Part shown: positions 7,253-16,094 of the stretch, in pieces | Layout of the letters: every line of letters starts with the position of its first letter | How positions within the stretch are numbered: position 1 is the stretch's first letter | Virus record (IMG/VR): IMGVR_UViG_3300043436_001617 | Span: 1-45,464 of that record | Length of the DNA stretch: 45,464 nucleotides | Strand: one strand, 5' to 3' | From: a virus | Position numbers and translations under genes: made by a program | Notes under the pieces: model-generated | The model's input: only the letters and a program-made list of their open reading frames with translations | What the model was told of the DNA's origin: nothing | Database searches by the model: none

Positions 7253-7259
7253 CACCAAT

Positions 7260-9704
7260 ATGGCTTCCTCCGCTCCTCAAGACACAACCCAACCTCCTAA
7301 TAAATACCCGAATATGTCGGGGCAGGTTACTATTGAGGCACCCCCGCTTAAAAGCGAGAACGGCAAGCCACAGCTTGACCTGAACGCACGCTCTATCCGC
7401 AATGCAGATCAGGCTTGGAACCTCTGTAAATCGACGGAATCGGCCAATAAGACCCGTTCCCAGCGTGCAACCATGATGGAGTTGGAATACACGGGACAAG
7501 CCCCGTATTCGCAGACCGATCAAATCGAAAAAGCTAACAGTTGGCAGTCAAATACCAACACGGGCATCCTCGCTGGTATCACGGACCGCAAGGTTCTGCG
7601 TTTTGTTAACGCTATTACCTCCCAAGTTTATCTTACCCGCTCCTCTCTTCCAACAACGTGGCCCGATTGGAAGAAAAAGAGCGACCTTTTTGACATTCAC
7701 ACGACCCGCATGATTCAAAGCTGGAAGAAATACTCCAGTTTTGTGCCAGCCTTGGCGCGTGAGAACGTCCTTCACGGTTACGCTTACTCCGTTTTCCTTG
7801 ACCCTTACACTTGGACGCCTCGTATGTTCAAGCAGGAGATTGCTTATGTGCCTGATGAGGCATCTCAGTACGCTAACGAGCTTCAATTCTTCGTGATCAA
7901 ACACGATTTCTTGCTGCATGAGTTCATTGAGTTGTTCCGCGATGAGAAAGCCGCAGAGGAAATGGGCTACAACATCGAGAATTGCGTTCTAGCTGCTAAT
8001 AAATCCGAGATTAAGAACCCCCGTGAAGACATGGTGGTTACTGAGTTCCGTAAATTCGCTGAGTTTATCAGTGATGGCGTGCTTGGTCTTACTTACTCGG
8101 TCAGTGGTCCTCGCGTAATCAAGACTTACTTGATGTGGAACCGTGAATACGACGGTAAAGTGTCGTTTTGGATTGTTCTGCGCGATAACGGTAAGCTGAT
8201 TCGCTTTGCTGAGAAGATTTTTGATAGCTTTGATGACGTTGTTACCCTGTACAGCTTGCAACCCGGCAACGGTCACTTGCACAGCTCCAAGGGTATTGGT
8301 CGTATGATCATTGGCAATGTGCGTATTGCTGAACGTATCCGCAATAAGATGGTGGACAACATCAACATGTCGTCCTTGGTTATCCTTAAAGCGGATTCAG
8401 CCAATCGCAATAAGCTGCAACCTGTTGTTCACGCTCCATTCATTGTTCTGGATAAGTCTATTGACGTTGATCAACAACGTTTTTCGGCTGATGGTGAGAT
8501 GTACGCCAGTCTTGACCAACGGTTAATCAATTACATGGAGCAAGCCGCTGGTGCCTATGTAAGCAAGAACGTCAATCAATCTGGTGCTGCTGTTACGGCT
8601 ACGGAAGCCTCGCAAGACGCACAACGTGAACAAGAGAACTCAGACATTACCGAAGCTCGTTGGCGCGATCAATTCTCTGGCATGGTGCAGATCATGCAAC
8701 GTCGTGCATTCTCTGATGATTACATTAGTGAGGCTAAACGCTTGTATGTCAAATTGACCCAAAGCTACATGTCTCAAGGCGATGAAGGCGCTCAACCGGA
8801 TGATGTTGGTAGCGTTATCAATAAATTGATGGACCCAGTTGATGAGTCCGCTTTGCCGATTCGCACCCTCGTTAACATGTTTATCGAAGGTCTTACGGTT
8901 GATGAAATCAAGATTCTGCGTGATATGCCCACATCTGGTTACGCCCATACGGATGATGCTATCACTGCTCAAGGAATTCTGGCCGTTGGTCGTATGTACG
9001 CCAATAACCCGAATGTCGATCAAGGTGTGTTGGTTGCGCGTAACATCGAAGCTCTTGCGGGTCCAGATGCAGCCAAGGCCCTTGTTATTCAAAATGTTGA
9101 CCAGACTGTTACTGCGGAAGCTACCCGTATGCAGCAACAAGAAGTTACGGTCATCAAGTCCTTGAATATGCCTGTTCCGGTGTCGCCACGCGACAACCAC
9201 ATGATTCATGCACAAGTCTGTATGGAAATGCTCATGAAGGCTGGTCAGGCTATTAGCCAATTAGACACAGATGACTCCGTTCTGCAACAGACTCAGCACT
9301 TGGTTAATCACTTTGCTGAACACTTGTCCATGTATCTTGCATCCGGTAATCCTGCTCAAAATCCGCAATTCCGTGAGATGAATGACTTTTACAAGCGGTT
9401 CAAGGTTCAGTTTACTCAAGCGGTTCAAATTCGTGAGCAAGCTCGCGCCATTACCAATACCGCAGCCATGGGAGGCTCACCAGAAGCCGTTAAAGCGATT
9501 GCTGATGCCCCTATGCAGCCTATTAATGGCGAGGGCAAGGGCGTAATGGCTCCTCCGCAATCTCCTGAGGCTGGAGTTAAGCAAGGTGGACCTGATGTTC
9601 AATCTATTCAAGCCGCTTTGGCTCAAGAACAGGGCACGTTTGCCCCCAATGAGATTAAAGATCGTCAAAAACGCGCATATTATCGCCCACCCGGAGTTGA
9701 ATGA
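7260..9704 (+). CDS. Portal protein
   Basis: An 814-residue protein just after the terminase block. It is inferred to be the dodecameric portal that docks the terminase and forms the DNA channel. The size suits large podovirus portals (roughly 500-800 aa). The order terminase, portal, scaffold, a long helical central region and a Gln/Ala-rich C-terminal part (about 600-814, compare the barrel region of P22-like portals) support the call. No single motif proves it. It starts at ATG 7260 immediately below an extended -10 promoter. Its stop overlaps the next gene (ATGA). Confidence 0.75.
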   Translation: MASSAPQDTTQPPNKYPNMSGQVTIEAPPLKSENGKPQLDLNARSIRNADQAWNLCKSTESANKTRSQRATMMELEYTGQAPYSQTDQIEKANSWQSNTNTGILAGITDRKVLRFVNAITSQVYLTRSSLPTTWPDWKKKSDLFDIHTTRMIQSWKKYSSFVPALARENVLHGYAYSVFLDPYTWTPRMFKQEIAYVPDEASQYANELQFFVIKHDFLLHEFIELFRDEKAAEEMGYNIENCVLAANKSEIKNPREDMVVTEFRKFAEFISDGVLGLTYSVSGPRVIKTYLMWNREYDGKVSFWIVLRDNGKLIRFAEKIFDSFDDVVTLYSLQPGNGHLHSSKGIGRMIIGNVRIAERIRNKMVDNINMSSLVILKADSANRNKLQPVVHAPFIVLDKSIDVDQQRFSADGEMYASLDQRLINYMEQAAGAYVSKNVNQSGAAVTATEASQDAQREQENSDITEARWRDQFSGMVQIMQRRAFSDDYISEAKRLYVKLTQSYMSQGDEGAQPDDVGSVINKLMDPVDESALPIRTLVNMFIEGLTVDEIKILRDMPTSGYAHTDDAITAQGILAVGRMYANNPNVDQGVLVARNIEALAGPDAAKALVIQNVDQTVTAEATRMQQQEVTVIKSLNMPVPVSPRDNHMIHAQVCMEMLMKAGQAISQLDTDDSVLQQTQHLVNHFAEHLSMYLASGNPAQNPQFREMNDFYKRFKVQFTQAVQIREQARAITNTAAMGGSPEAVKAIADAPMQPINGEGKGVMAPPQSPEAGVKQGGPDVQSIQAALAQEQGTFAPNEIKDRQKRAYYRPPGVE

Positions 9705-9970
9705 ACAAGAAATACTACGTTAACGATGGCTTAAAAGCCGATTTGCTCAAAACCCTAGAGACGGTTCCAGTTAAGGAACTTCTCGCTGTAATGCGTAATC
9801 GTTTACCCGAATACGCAGCCAGCGTTAGTGACATTAGCACCATTGCCGCCCAAGCTAAACTGCGAGAGGGTTATGAAATGGCGTTGAATGATTTCATGAA
9901 TATCGTTCATGAGAGTCCGGTGCAGCAACAACTGCCAGCGGACCACGTTTTATTTGACCCGAAGGACTAA
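9701..9970 (+). CDS. Hypothetical protein (89 aa)
   Basis: A soluble, mostly helical protein (for example ADLLKTLETVPVKELLAVMR) between portal and scaffold candidates. No family recognised. ATGA overlap with the portal stop; the GGAG within the portal's last codons, 4 nt before the ATG, may act as a ribosome site. It could be a small head-assembly accessory factor. Confidence 0.55.
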   Translation: MNKKYYVNDGLKADLLKTLETVPVKELLAVMRNRLPEYAASVSDISTIAAQAKLREGYEMALNDFMNIVHESPVQQQLPADHVLFDPKD

Positions 9971-9977
9971 AATACGC

Positions 9978-10005
9978 TTGACGGTGCTTTTCAGTATGAT
10001 AAGGT
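9978..10005 (+). promoter_or_regulatory. Promoter of the scaffold-like gene
   Basis: TTGACG (9978-9983), a 16-bp spacer ending in TGA (9997-9999) and TAAGGT (10000-10005). The block TCAGTATGATAAGG resembles TCAGAGTGATAAAT at the 23004 gene and TCAAACTGATACCA at the 18806 gene. Transcription should start near 10012, giving a leader of only about 7 nt before ATG 10019. Confidence 0.5.
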
Positions 10006-10018
10006 GTGTTAATACCTT

Positions 10019-11428
10019 ATGGATACACCCGTTGATGAAATTGATGAAAAGCAAGTAGCGGAGGAAACTCCTGTTGATCAAGGCGACCAAGCCTCTCCCG
10101 AAGAACTGGGAGTAGGACAGCGGCAATCTAACGAACCTTTTAGCCCCGTTGATTTTGATTCAATCGTGGACAAGGCGTTTAGTGCTGCTCAAGAAGCAAA
10201 ACCTGCGGAAGAAACAGTTGTTGCGGAAAAAGCACCAATTGATACGAAAAACGCAACAGTTGAAGATAAGGATGAAGATGAAACTCCAAAGGAAGAAGAA
10301 CCCAAAGACGCTGCGGAAGTGGTCAAAGAAGAACCCGCCGCCAAGGAAGATGTAAAAGAAGAAGTAAAGGAAGAGACTCCAAAAGAAATTGCTGATATTG
10401 AGTCCAAACTTGGTCAGCATACTTCGCCAAAGACCAAACAGTTGTTTGCCGAAGTTAAGAACCTTGCATCCAAGGAACGTGCTGAACGCGAAAAGGTATC
10501 GAAGGAACTTGAGGAAACCCGCAAGCAGATCGAAGAACTCAAGAAGACGACTCAAAGCGTTCCAAAAGAAGTTGAGCAAGAGATTCAACAGCTCCGCGAT
10601 AAAGTCCGTCAGTTTGATGCGAATGCTGACCCCGCGATTATCAATAAGTACGACAGCGTTATCTCTAAGAATAACGAGAGCATTATTAAGACGCTGACCG
10701 ATGCTGGCCTACCGGAGGCGCACGCTGCTGAAATCAAAAAGAAGGGCGTCAGTCTTTCATCCCTTAAACAATACCTCGACACGCTTGAAACCGGAAAGGG
10801 AGCGGATGGTAAACAATATGAACCTGACCCTGACACTGCTGAACGCATTCGTGAATCTTTGCGCGAAAATATGCGCCTTTCTAAGGACAAGGAGCGTGAA
10901 ATCGAAAGCTGGAAATCCGGTTTTGAAGAACGCACCAAGAAAACCGAGGAAGAACAAAAGAACTCGGTTGAAATGGCCACGCAAAGGCTCAATAAAGAAT
11001 TTGAGACGCATATCGGACAATGGGATTTCCTAAAGAAACCATCCGATGTTAACGACAATGATGCTCCTGCTATCCGTAAGCAAAAGGAAGATTCCATCAA
11101 GCAATTCAATGAAACAGCGTTGAAGTACGCAGAATCCATCAAGAAAGAAACCTCCAATCCTCTCGATGCACAAATTGCTGCCCGAATCGGTATTTTATAT
11201 CGTGATCATGTTGCCCCTGCTCTCAAGAGTCGTCTATCTGACGCCCAAAAGGAAATCGAAACACTACGCAGCCAAGTAGCGAGCATGAAGAAAGCTGGGT
11301 CTGCTACCCGTAGCGTTGGAACTGTGTCCCCTCGCGCTTCTCAAGCTAAAGAAGTGAGCATTGGCGATGGGTTTGACGACATTCTCGATAACATGACTCA
11401 GGAAGCCTTAGCTAACCGCTCCAGCTAA
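10019..11428 (+). CDS. Putative capsid scaffold protein
   Basis: A 469-residue, highly charged protein. Residues 1-130 are very acidic with Glu/Lys/Pro runs (KEEEPKD, VKEEVKEETPKE), 130-200 and 270-330 are predicted coiled coil, and the C-terminus is basic/Ser-rich. This make-up and the place after the portal match scaffold or head-assembly proteins, which chaperone capsid formation and leave the head. In most phages the capsid gene follows directly; here it is 21 kb away on the other strand. It could also be an internal head protein. Confidence 0.6.
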   Translation: MDTPVDEIDEKQVAEETPVDQGDQASPEELGVGQRQSNEPFSPVDFDSIVDKAFSAAQEAKPAEETVVAEKAPIDTKNATVEDKDEDETPKEEEPKDAAEVVKEEPAAKEDVKEEVKEETPKEIADIESKLGQHTSPKTKQLFAEVKNLASKERAEREKVSKELEETRKQIEELKKTTQSVPKEVEQEIQQLRDKVRQFDANADPAIINKYDSVISKNNESIIKTLTDAGLPEAHAAEIKKKGVSLSSLKQYLDTLETGKGADGKQYEPDPDTAERIRESLRENMRLSKDKEREIESWKSGFEERTKKTEEEQKNSVEMATQRLNKEFETHIGQWDFLKKPSDVNDNDAPAIRKQKEDSIKQFNETALKYAESIKKETSNPLDAQIAARIGILYRDHVAPALKSRLSDAQKEIETLRSQVASMKKAGSATRSVGTVSPRASQAKEVSIGDGFDDILDNMTQEALANRSS

Positions 11429-12381
11429 TGATCAACATTAAAAAATCCGTTACTGAGTTTGTCACTAAACATGGCATTCCAGCTACAGCGGAGCTTACTG
11501 GCAAACCGTCGAATATCGTAGCTCAATGGGGTGGGTCTAAGAACCCATCCCTTGAGGATATTCAGGCTTTAATTAACAAAGACCCTGCTTTGTTTGGTGA
11601 CGTAATGGCTGCTTCGGAGCCAATTGCGCCCTACCAATTTGAAGCTGGTAAACGAGTGTGCATTCTGATGCCCACCAATCGTCCTATCCATGCTGGTGTG
11701 CTCAAGTCTTTTGCTACGCTTTACGAGCGCGAAAAGATGCAGTTCTACACCAGTAACGACACCTCGATTGTTCGCGCCCGCAATTTCTGCGCTCAAAAGT
11801 TCTTGGACAGCGGATGCGAATACTCGTTCTGGCTGGATGACGACACGATCATTCCTCACGGGGATGTTGATTACTATCGCCGCATATCGAACAACCCATC
11901 GTTCCCCGCCGAATACGTTAACATCAACCCCATTGCACGTTTGATTCAAACCGGACGTTCATTGGTTGGTGGATGTTACTTTGGGCGTAATCCTAACGGT
12001 GTTGCACAATTCCAAGAGGCTTATCAATCTAACCAAATCAATGATGCGGCTCATAACGGACCTCGTAATTTTGTTAATCAGGTTGGCTGGGTTGGTTTTG
12101 GCTGCACGCTTGTACATCGCCAAGTTTTCTTGGACATGATTGCCAAGATTCCCGACCTGTTGATTGAAGATTCAGGCTTTGTTAACAAATTCGGTTACAA
12201 GTACCGTTTCTTTAATCACATTAGCGAAGAGCACTCGGAAGATGCCTCTTTCTGCATCAAAGCCAAAAAGGTTGATCACTCGACATACGTTGATTATGCC
12301 GTCATGCCCATTCACATGGGGGAAATGGGTTACTGCTATCACAACACAAACACTAAAAAGGCATATCTGCCGCAATTCTGA
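11428..12381 (+). CDS. HTH-glycosyltransferase fusion
   Basis: Residues about 8-50 read like a Cro-type helix-turn-helix (TAELTGKPSNIVAQW then PSLEDIQALI). Residues 75-317 form a GT-A-type glycosyltransferase-like domain with ICILMPTNRP-like first strand (VCILMPTNRP, 77-86), a SIVRARNF segment and the acidic metal site LDDD (136-139), and a later HISEEHSEDASF segment. Such enzymes move a sugar from a nucleotide donor. Its target is unknown; nearby collagen-like fibers are candidates. It starts in a TAATG junction with the scaffold candidate and ends overlapping the next glycosyltransferase gene (TGATG). Confidence 0.65.
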   Translation: MINIKKSVTEFVTKHGIPATAELTGKPSNIVAQWGGSKNPSLEDIQALINKDPALFGDVMAASEPIAPYQFEAGKRVCILMPTNRPIHAGVLKSFATLYEREKMQFYTSNDTSIVRARNFCAQKFLDSGCEYSFWLDDDTIIPHGDVDYYRRISNNPSFPAEYVNINPIARLIQTGRSLVGGCYFGRNPNGVAQFQEAYQSNQINDAAHNGPRNFVNQVGWVGFGCTLVHRQVFLDMIAKIPDLLIEDSGFVNKFGYKYRFFNHISEEHSEDASFCIKAKKVDHSTYVDYAVMPIHMGEMGYCYHNTNTKKAYLPQF

Positions 12382-13784
12382 TGAATACCGAAAAGAAAAA
12401 ACGTAAATTCCTTATCGTTCTCAATTACTGGAACGGTGATCGTGAGATGGCAAAAGCCGTTGCTGAACTCATTGCTGACCTTGAACCCAAGTTTAATGAC
12501 ATGGTGGACTTTGCTTTCCATCGTCGTTTTGACGCAGAGCAAATGACCAATGCGCTCAAGGACCGATTGGCTGATAAATTCAGTAAAGTCCATGAGCTTA
12601 AATGCCGTCGCATGAACGCTGCTGGGTATCCTTTTGGACCCAATGAAATGTTTTATGACCTGCTCGAAAGAATGTACAACCGCGAGTGGCAAACCGACTA
12701 CTTCGCGTTCCTTAACCTTGAGGCAGATTGCTGCCCACTGTCCCCCGAATGGATTAACAAGATGCTTGAGTCGTATGATGACGCTTACAATTCGGGTAAA
12801 TCCGCTGTTGGGCACATTATTCAACATCCCACTCAATCGCATCTCAACGGTGTCGCTATCTACTCCACTGATTTTTGGCAAAAGGCTGGTGGTATGAACA
12901 TCATTGGTGGTCCTGCCCAAGTTGGCTATGACACGCATCACGCTCCTCGCGTTTTGCCTATCAGCAAAGATACCAACAATATCTTGTTGGACTTCAACCG
13001 CCGCACCATTACTGAGACAGACATTAACAATCTCGATAAGAACGGACAACGCCCCTACCTTTATCATGGAGTCAAGGATATGTCTGCTCTTGTTGCTATT
13101 CGCAAAAAATACGTGAAGTACATTGGCGCATCAAGCATTGTTGAATCACTCAAGACCATTGCGTGCTATTTCGACAAGACGCCCGATACGAACATTGCGG
13201 AAGAAGAACGCATTATCGAGATGTGGAAGAAGACATGGAAAGCCTATGGCTACAATCCTGTCGTGTTCAGTGAGTGGGATGCCAGCAAGCACCCCCATTA
13301 CGCTGCGATTAAGAAGCAATTGACGACCCTTGGCTACACTGCGTCCCGCAAGAAGGAGAATGCCCTTATTCTTCGTTGGTTGGCGTTTGATTACTATGGC
13401 GGCGGGTTGATGACGGAATACGATGTGTTCCCTAATCAATCTTTTACCAGCGACGACGTTCCCGCGCCCGACGCCTTTACCCTGCTTGGTAATGGTTCCT
13501 TGGCTGCTGTTTCGTCAGGCAAGGAAGCGTTGCAGCATGTAACCAATGCTATCAAGAACTTCAATTACTCAACCGCTAGTGTGATTCCTACCGACAGGGC
13601 TATTCTGGACGGAATTGAGGATAAGTTCTGGCTCAAGGAAGATAGCATTATGCAACCTTGGAACAGCGGACGTTGGGCCGAAGCCCGCATGGTTCACTTC
13701 TCCTATGCTGCGTGCAAATCAGCCTCGGGCAATCCGACCAAGAGCACGTTCATTGAGCAATACATCAAAGGCTTGCGCCCTTGA
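12381..13784 (+). CDS. Two-domain glycosyltransferase
   Basis: The N-terminal half (1-230) is GT-A-like, with strand LIVLNYWNGD (11-20) and an acidic site NLEADC (112-117). The C-terminal half (about 250-467) resembles the sugar-binding DXD family (GT32-like): RWLAFDYYGGG followed by TEYDVFP (about 331-350) is its typical helix, Gly turn and DXD. So one protein probably carries two transferase activities, as in some viral and bacterial polymerising or disaccharide-building enzymes. It ends at TGA 13782-13784, sharing the palindrome TTGATCAA with the convergent gene. Confidence 0.7.
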   Translation: MNTEKKKRKFLIVLNYWNGDREMAKAVAELIADLEPKFNDMVDFAFHRRFDAEQMTNALKDRLADKFSKVHELKCRRMNAAGYPFGPNEMFYDLLERMYNREWQTDYFAFLNLEADCCPLSPEWINKMLESYDDAYNSGKSAVGHIIQHPTQSHLNGVAIYSTDFWQKAGGMNIIGGPAQVGYDTHHAPRVLPISKDTNNILLDFNRRTITETDINNLDKNGQRPYLYHGVKDMSALVAIRKKYVKYIGASSIVESLKTIACYFDKTPDTNIAEEERIIEMWKKTWKAYGYNPVVFSEWDASKHPHYAAIKKQLTTLGYTASRKKENALILRWLAFDYYGGGLMTEYDVFPNQSFTSDDVPAPDAFTLLGNGSLAAVSSGKEALQHVTNAIKNFNYSTASVIPTDRAILDGIEDKFWLKEDSIMQPWNSGRWAEARMVHFSYAACKSASGNPTKSTFIEQYIKGLRP

Positions 13785-14663
13785 TCAAGCTAGGATAGCT
13801 TCAAGCTGCTGACGGTACTCAGGCGTAACACCCCTACGCGACCAGAAGTATTGGACGGGCGAAATTAAGCCCCTTACTTCGTGAGTGCCGTCAGCATTTT
13901 CCCATAACGTGATGTTGACCTCATCCTTTACGGTTGGATAACCTTTATCGTCACGGGGTACAGGGTTGATGTTGAATTGCCGCCAATACTCGTCTTTGTA
14001 AAACGGGCCGGGAGTAATGATCTGATTAACCATTTGATACCGTTCAGGCTCAAACTCGATTGCATATCCACCGATTGTTGGAAATTCCGCGAATGATTGC
14101 GGGAATTCGTTTCGCTGTAGGAGTACATATTGGGTAAACGGATAATGATGACGCTCCTCAACGCGAGCACGCATTTTGGCATACATGTCTTTGTAGAACA
14201 CGCTGGGATGGCGACACATTGTTTCCCATTCGACGTTGATGCCTAGCGCATACTCTACGTTATGCTTCCATGAGTAACGTGCTCCATATTGCTTGAAATC
14301 CTCGAAATGCTCGCGCACTAGAATGACTTTATTCTCATGCATGAATGTCTCAGGGCTAAACGGTTCCTTAAACACGCAATCAGCGTCGATGTGAACAATC
14401 AAATCGGTATCCCTTGGGCACCATAGGTCAGCTTCGCATTTGACGACTTGATGATGGAGAAAGCCCTTACCATGAGCCTCAAAAAAACTGCGTAGATTTA
14501 CGCCATATTTGCTGGCCAAGACCTTAAATTTAGTCTCGTCTTTAGTTGGTACAACGATAGTTATGCCAGCAAAACCAAAACCAAACTTTTTGATTGAACG
14601 TAGGGTGTATTCGGCAAACTCATAATCATTGCCGTAAGTTACCATGAATAATTCAGCACGCAT
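13785..14663 (-). CDS. Glycosyltransferase (DUF6492-like)
   Basis: A soluble enzyme of about 292 aa. It opens with a Rossmann-like strand (ELFMVTYGNDYEF), has ITIVVPTKDE at 34-43 and the metal site HIDADCVF (91-98, D93/D95). The overall pattern resembles DUF6492-type glycosyltransferases. It is the only glycosyltransferase on the minus strand and converges with the two-domain enzyme. ATG 14663 is preferred over TTG 14678, since the first lies 19 bp from a TGC-TAGGTT box. Likely substrates are virion proteins or intracellular glycans, not visible from sequence. Confidence 0.65.
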   Translation of the reverse strand: MRAELFMVTYGNDYEFAEYTLRSIKKFGFGFAGITIVVPTKDETKFKVLASKYGVNLRSFFEAHGKGFLHHQVVKCEADLWCPRDTDLIVHIDADCVFKEPFSPETFMHENKVILVREHFEDFKQYGARYSWKHNVEYALGINVEWETMCRHPSVFYKDMYAKMRARVEERHHYPFTQYVLLQRNEFPQSFAEFPTIGGYAIEFEPERYQMVNQIITPGPFYKDEYWRQFNINPVPRDDKGYPTVKDEVNITLWENADGTHEVRGLISPVQYFWSRRGVTPEYRQQLEAILA

Positions 14664-14676
14664 TGGGATATTCCGC

Positions 14677-14703
14677 AACCTAGCAGCCTCAATGCGGTTG
14701 CGC
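14677..14703. promoter_or_regulatory. Possible leftward promoter opposing the collagen promoter
   Basis: On the minus strand TGC (14685-14683) precedes TAGGTT (14682-14677), 19 bp from ATG 14663. The -35 (TGGCGC at 14705-14700) is weak and overlaps the -35 of the rightward promoter at 14698, so the two would compete. Confidence 0.3.
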
Positions 14704-14726
14704 CAGCCTTAAATTACCATTATCAT
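14698..14726 (+). promoter_or_regulatory. Promoter of the first collagen gene (leaderless)
   Basis: TTGCGC (14698-14703), a 17-bp spacer and TATCAT (14721-14726, five of six consensus bases). ATG 14734 starts 13 bp after the -10 begins, so the transcript would start at the start codon. Confidence 0.55.
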
Positions 14727-14733
14727 AACTTTT

Positions 14734-15729
14734 ATGGCAGACAATCACAGTTGCATGATTCCTCCGACAGTAGCCTACCTTTTCAAGGGAGTTGTGGGAC
14801 CTACTGGTGCATCTGGTCCTCAGGGTGCAACTGGCCCTGCTGGTGGTCCTTCTGGTCCTTCTGGACCAACTGGAGTAAACGGAGCTACTGGACCCACTGG
14901 ACCTCAAGGACCAACTGGACCCCAAGGCACGATTGGCTCACAAGGACCTGAAGGCATTCAAGGAGCCACAGGCCCTACAGGACCATCTGGAGCAACTGGA
15001 GTAATAGGTTCTACTGGTCCCACGGGACCGCAAGGAGCTACCGGAAGTTTGGGTTTACAGGGTTTAGTTGGTGAAACAGGGGTAACTGGAGCTACAGGAC
15101 CTGTTGGCCCTACAGGACCAGCCAATGGCCCTACAGGGCCTACTGGACCTAGTGGTGCTACTGGCGTAGCTGGACCAACGGGTATATCTGGTCCAACTGG
15201 TCCTACAGGTCCTAGTGGAGCTACGGGACCAATGGGTCCTACTGGCCCCGCCAATGGCCCTACAGGCCCAACAGGGGCTAGTGGAGCGGTTGGAGCTACT
15301 GGTGCCACCCCTAGCATTTACGGGACCGCAAATCAAATTACCGCTGTTCCAACTGGGGCTACATATACACTTGGACTACCAACCAACCTGCAAGCTCCTG
15401 AAAAGATTACAGCAGATAGGTATATAAGCAGAGTATATACAGCTACTTATGCTGCAACAACGGTCATTGATATGGCTGATGGCGACAATCAATACCTGAA
15501 TATTCTAGGCGACGTTGATATTCAGCTTACTGGAATTACAGAGGGGCAATCATTGCTAGTGCGAATAGATACTGACGGAACCGGAAGAAACCTAACGTTT
15601 CCAATTGATTGGAAATGGTTTCCAAATGGAACCGTGCCTACTAGCCTAGCGGCAAACTCCACGGGTCTTTTGGCCCTATTTGCTTGGTCTAATGCCAATA
15701 GCGGGATTGTAGCTGCATGGACTTCCTGA
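14734..15729 (+). CDS. Collagen-like virion fiber protein (331 aa)
   Basis: Residues about 22-188 are Gly-X-Y triplets dominated by GPTG, GATG and GPSG, interrupted at GPAGG and twice at GPAN. This predicts a trimeric triple helix. Residues 190-331 form a C-terminal beta-rich globular domain that may serve as trimerisation or receptor-binding tip ([20 protein letters not shown], then [17 protein letters not shown]). The N-terminal 20 residues, with a Cys, may attach to the virion. Thr-rich Y positions offer many glycosylation sites, and glycosyltransferase genes lie just upstream. Its own leaderless promoter is at 14698-14726. Confidence 0.8.
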   Translation: MADNHSCMIPPTVAYLFKGVVGPTGASGPQGATGPAGGPSGPSGPTGVNGATGPTGPQGPTGPQGTIGSQGPEGIQGATGPTGPSGATGVIGSTGPTGPQGATGSLGLQGLVGETGVTGATGPVGPTGPANGPTGPTGPSGATGVAGPTGISGPTGPTGPSGATGPMGPTGPANGPTGPTGASGAVGATGATPSIYGTANQITAVPTGATYTLGLPTNLQAPEKITADRYISRVYTATYAATTVIDMADGDNQYLNILGDVDIQLTGITEGQSLLVRIDTDGTGRNLTFPIDWKWFPNGTVPTSLAANSTGLLALFAWSNANSGIVAAWTS

Positions 15730-15732
15730 TGT

Positions 15733-16086
15733 ATGCGTGCATTAAATGTTGTTTCTATTGCAAGCCAAGAGGTTAACATAATTGTTAGCCTCAATACCAA
15801 CGTAGCCACAGCAGAAACGCAAACCTACGAGTTCCCGACAAGCGCCAACACCAATAACATCATTGTTTCAGCCGATGGCGGCAAACTGCCCTACACGTAT
15901 CAGTGGAATTTCATTGAAGGGGACTTTAACGGCATCAGTAGCTTGACGGCAGATAACGTGGTTTTTGCTCTAACCACTAACGAATCCGGTGTTTACAATG
16001 CGTTGTGGACTTGTACGGTAACTGATGATAATGGTTCTCAAGCAACCTCTGAAAATGTTAATGTAACGATAACTTTTAATCCCTAA
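15733..16086 (+). CDS. Ig-like/PKD-like domain protein (117 aa)
   Basis: A single beta-sandwich: VSADGGKLPYTYQWNFIEGD, then ESGVYNALWTCTVTDDNGSQ, the pattern of Ig-like or PKD-like domains on phage virions (Tyr-Gln-Trp core and a Cys-Thr-Val-Thr-Asp strand near the end). Such proteins decorate capsids or tails and may bind carbohydrate weakly. It starts 3 bp after the collagen gene stop and has no separate promoter, so it probably shares that transcript. Confidence 0.6.
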   Translation: MRALNVVSIASQEVNIIVSLNTNVATAETQTYEFPTSANTNNIIVSADGGKLPYTYQWNFIEGDFNGISSLTADNVVFALTTNESGVYNALWTCTVTDDNGSQATSENVNVTITFNP

Positions 16087-16094
16087 TTTAACCT

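Noticed and set aside
14958-15317. Long minus-strand frame of Pro/Val/Gly repeats opposite the collagen block
   Set aside because: Reverse reading of Gly-X-Y codons always gives low-complexity PVGPV-type frames. The same holds at 16238-16462 and 34446-34787.
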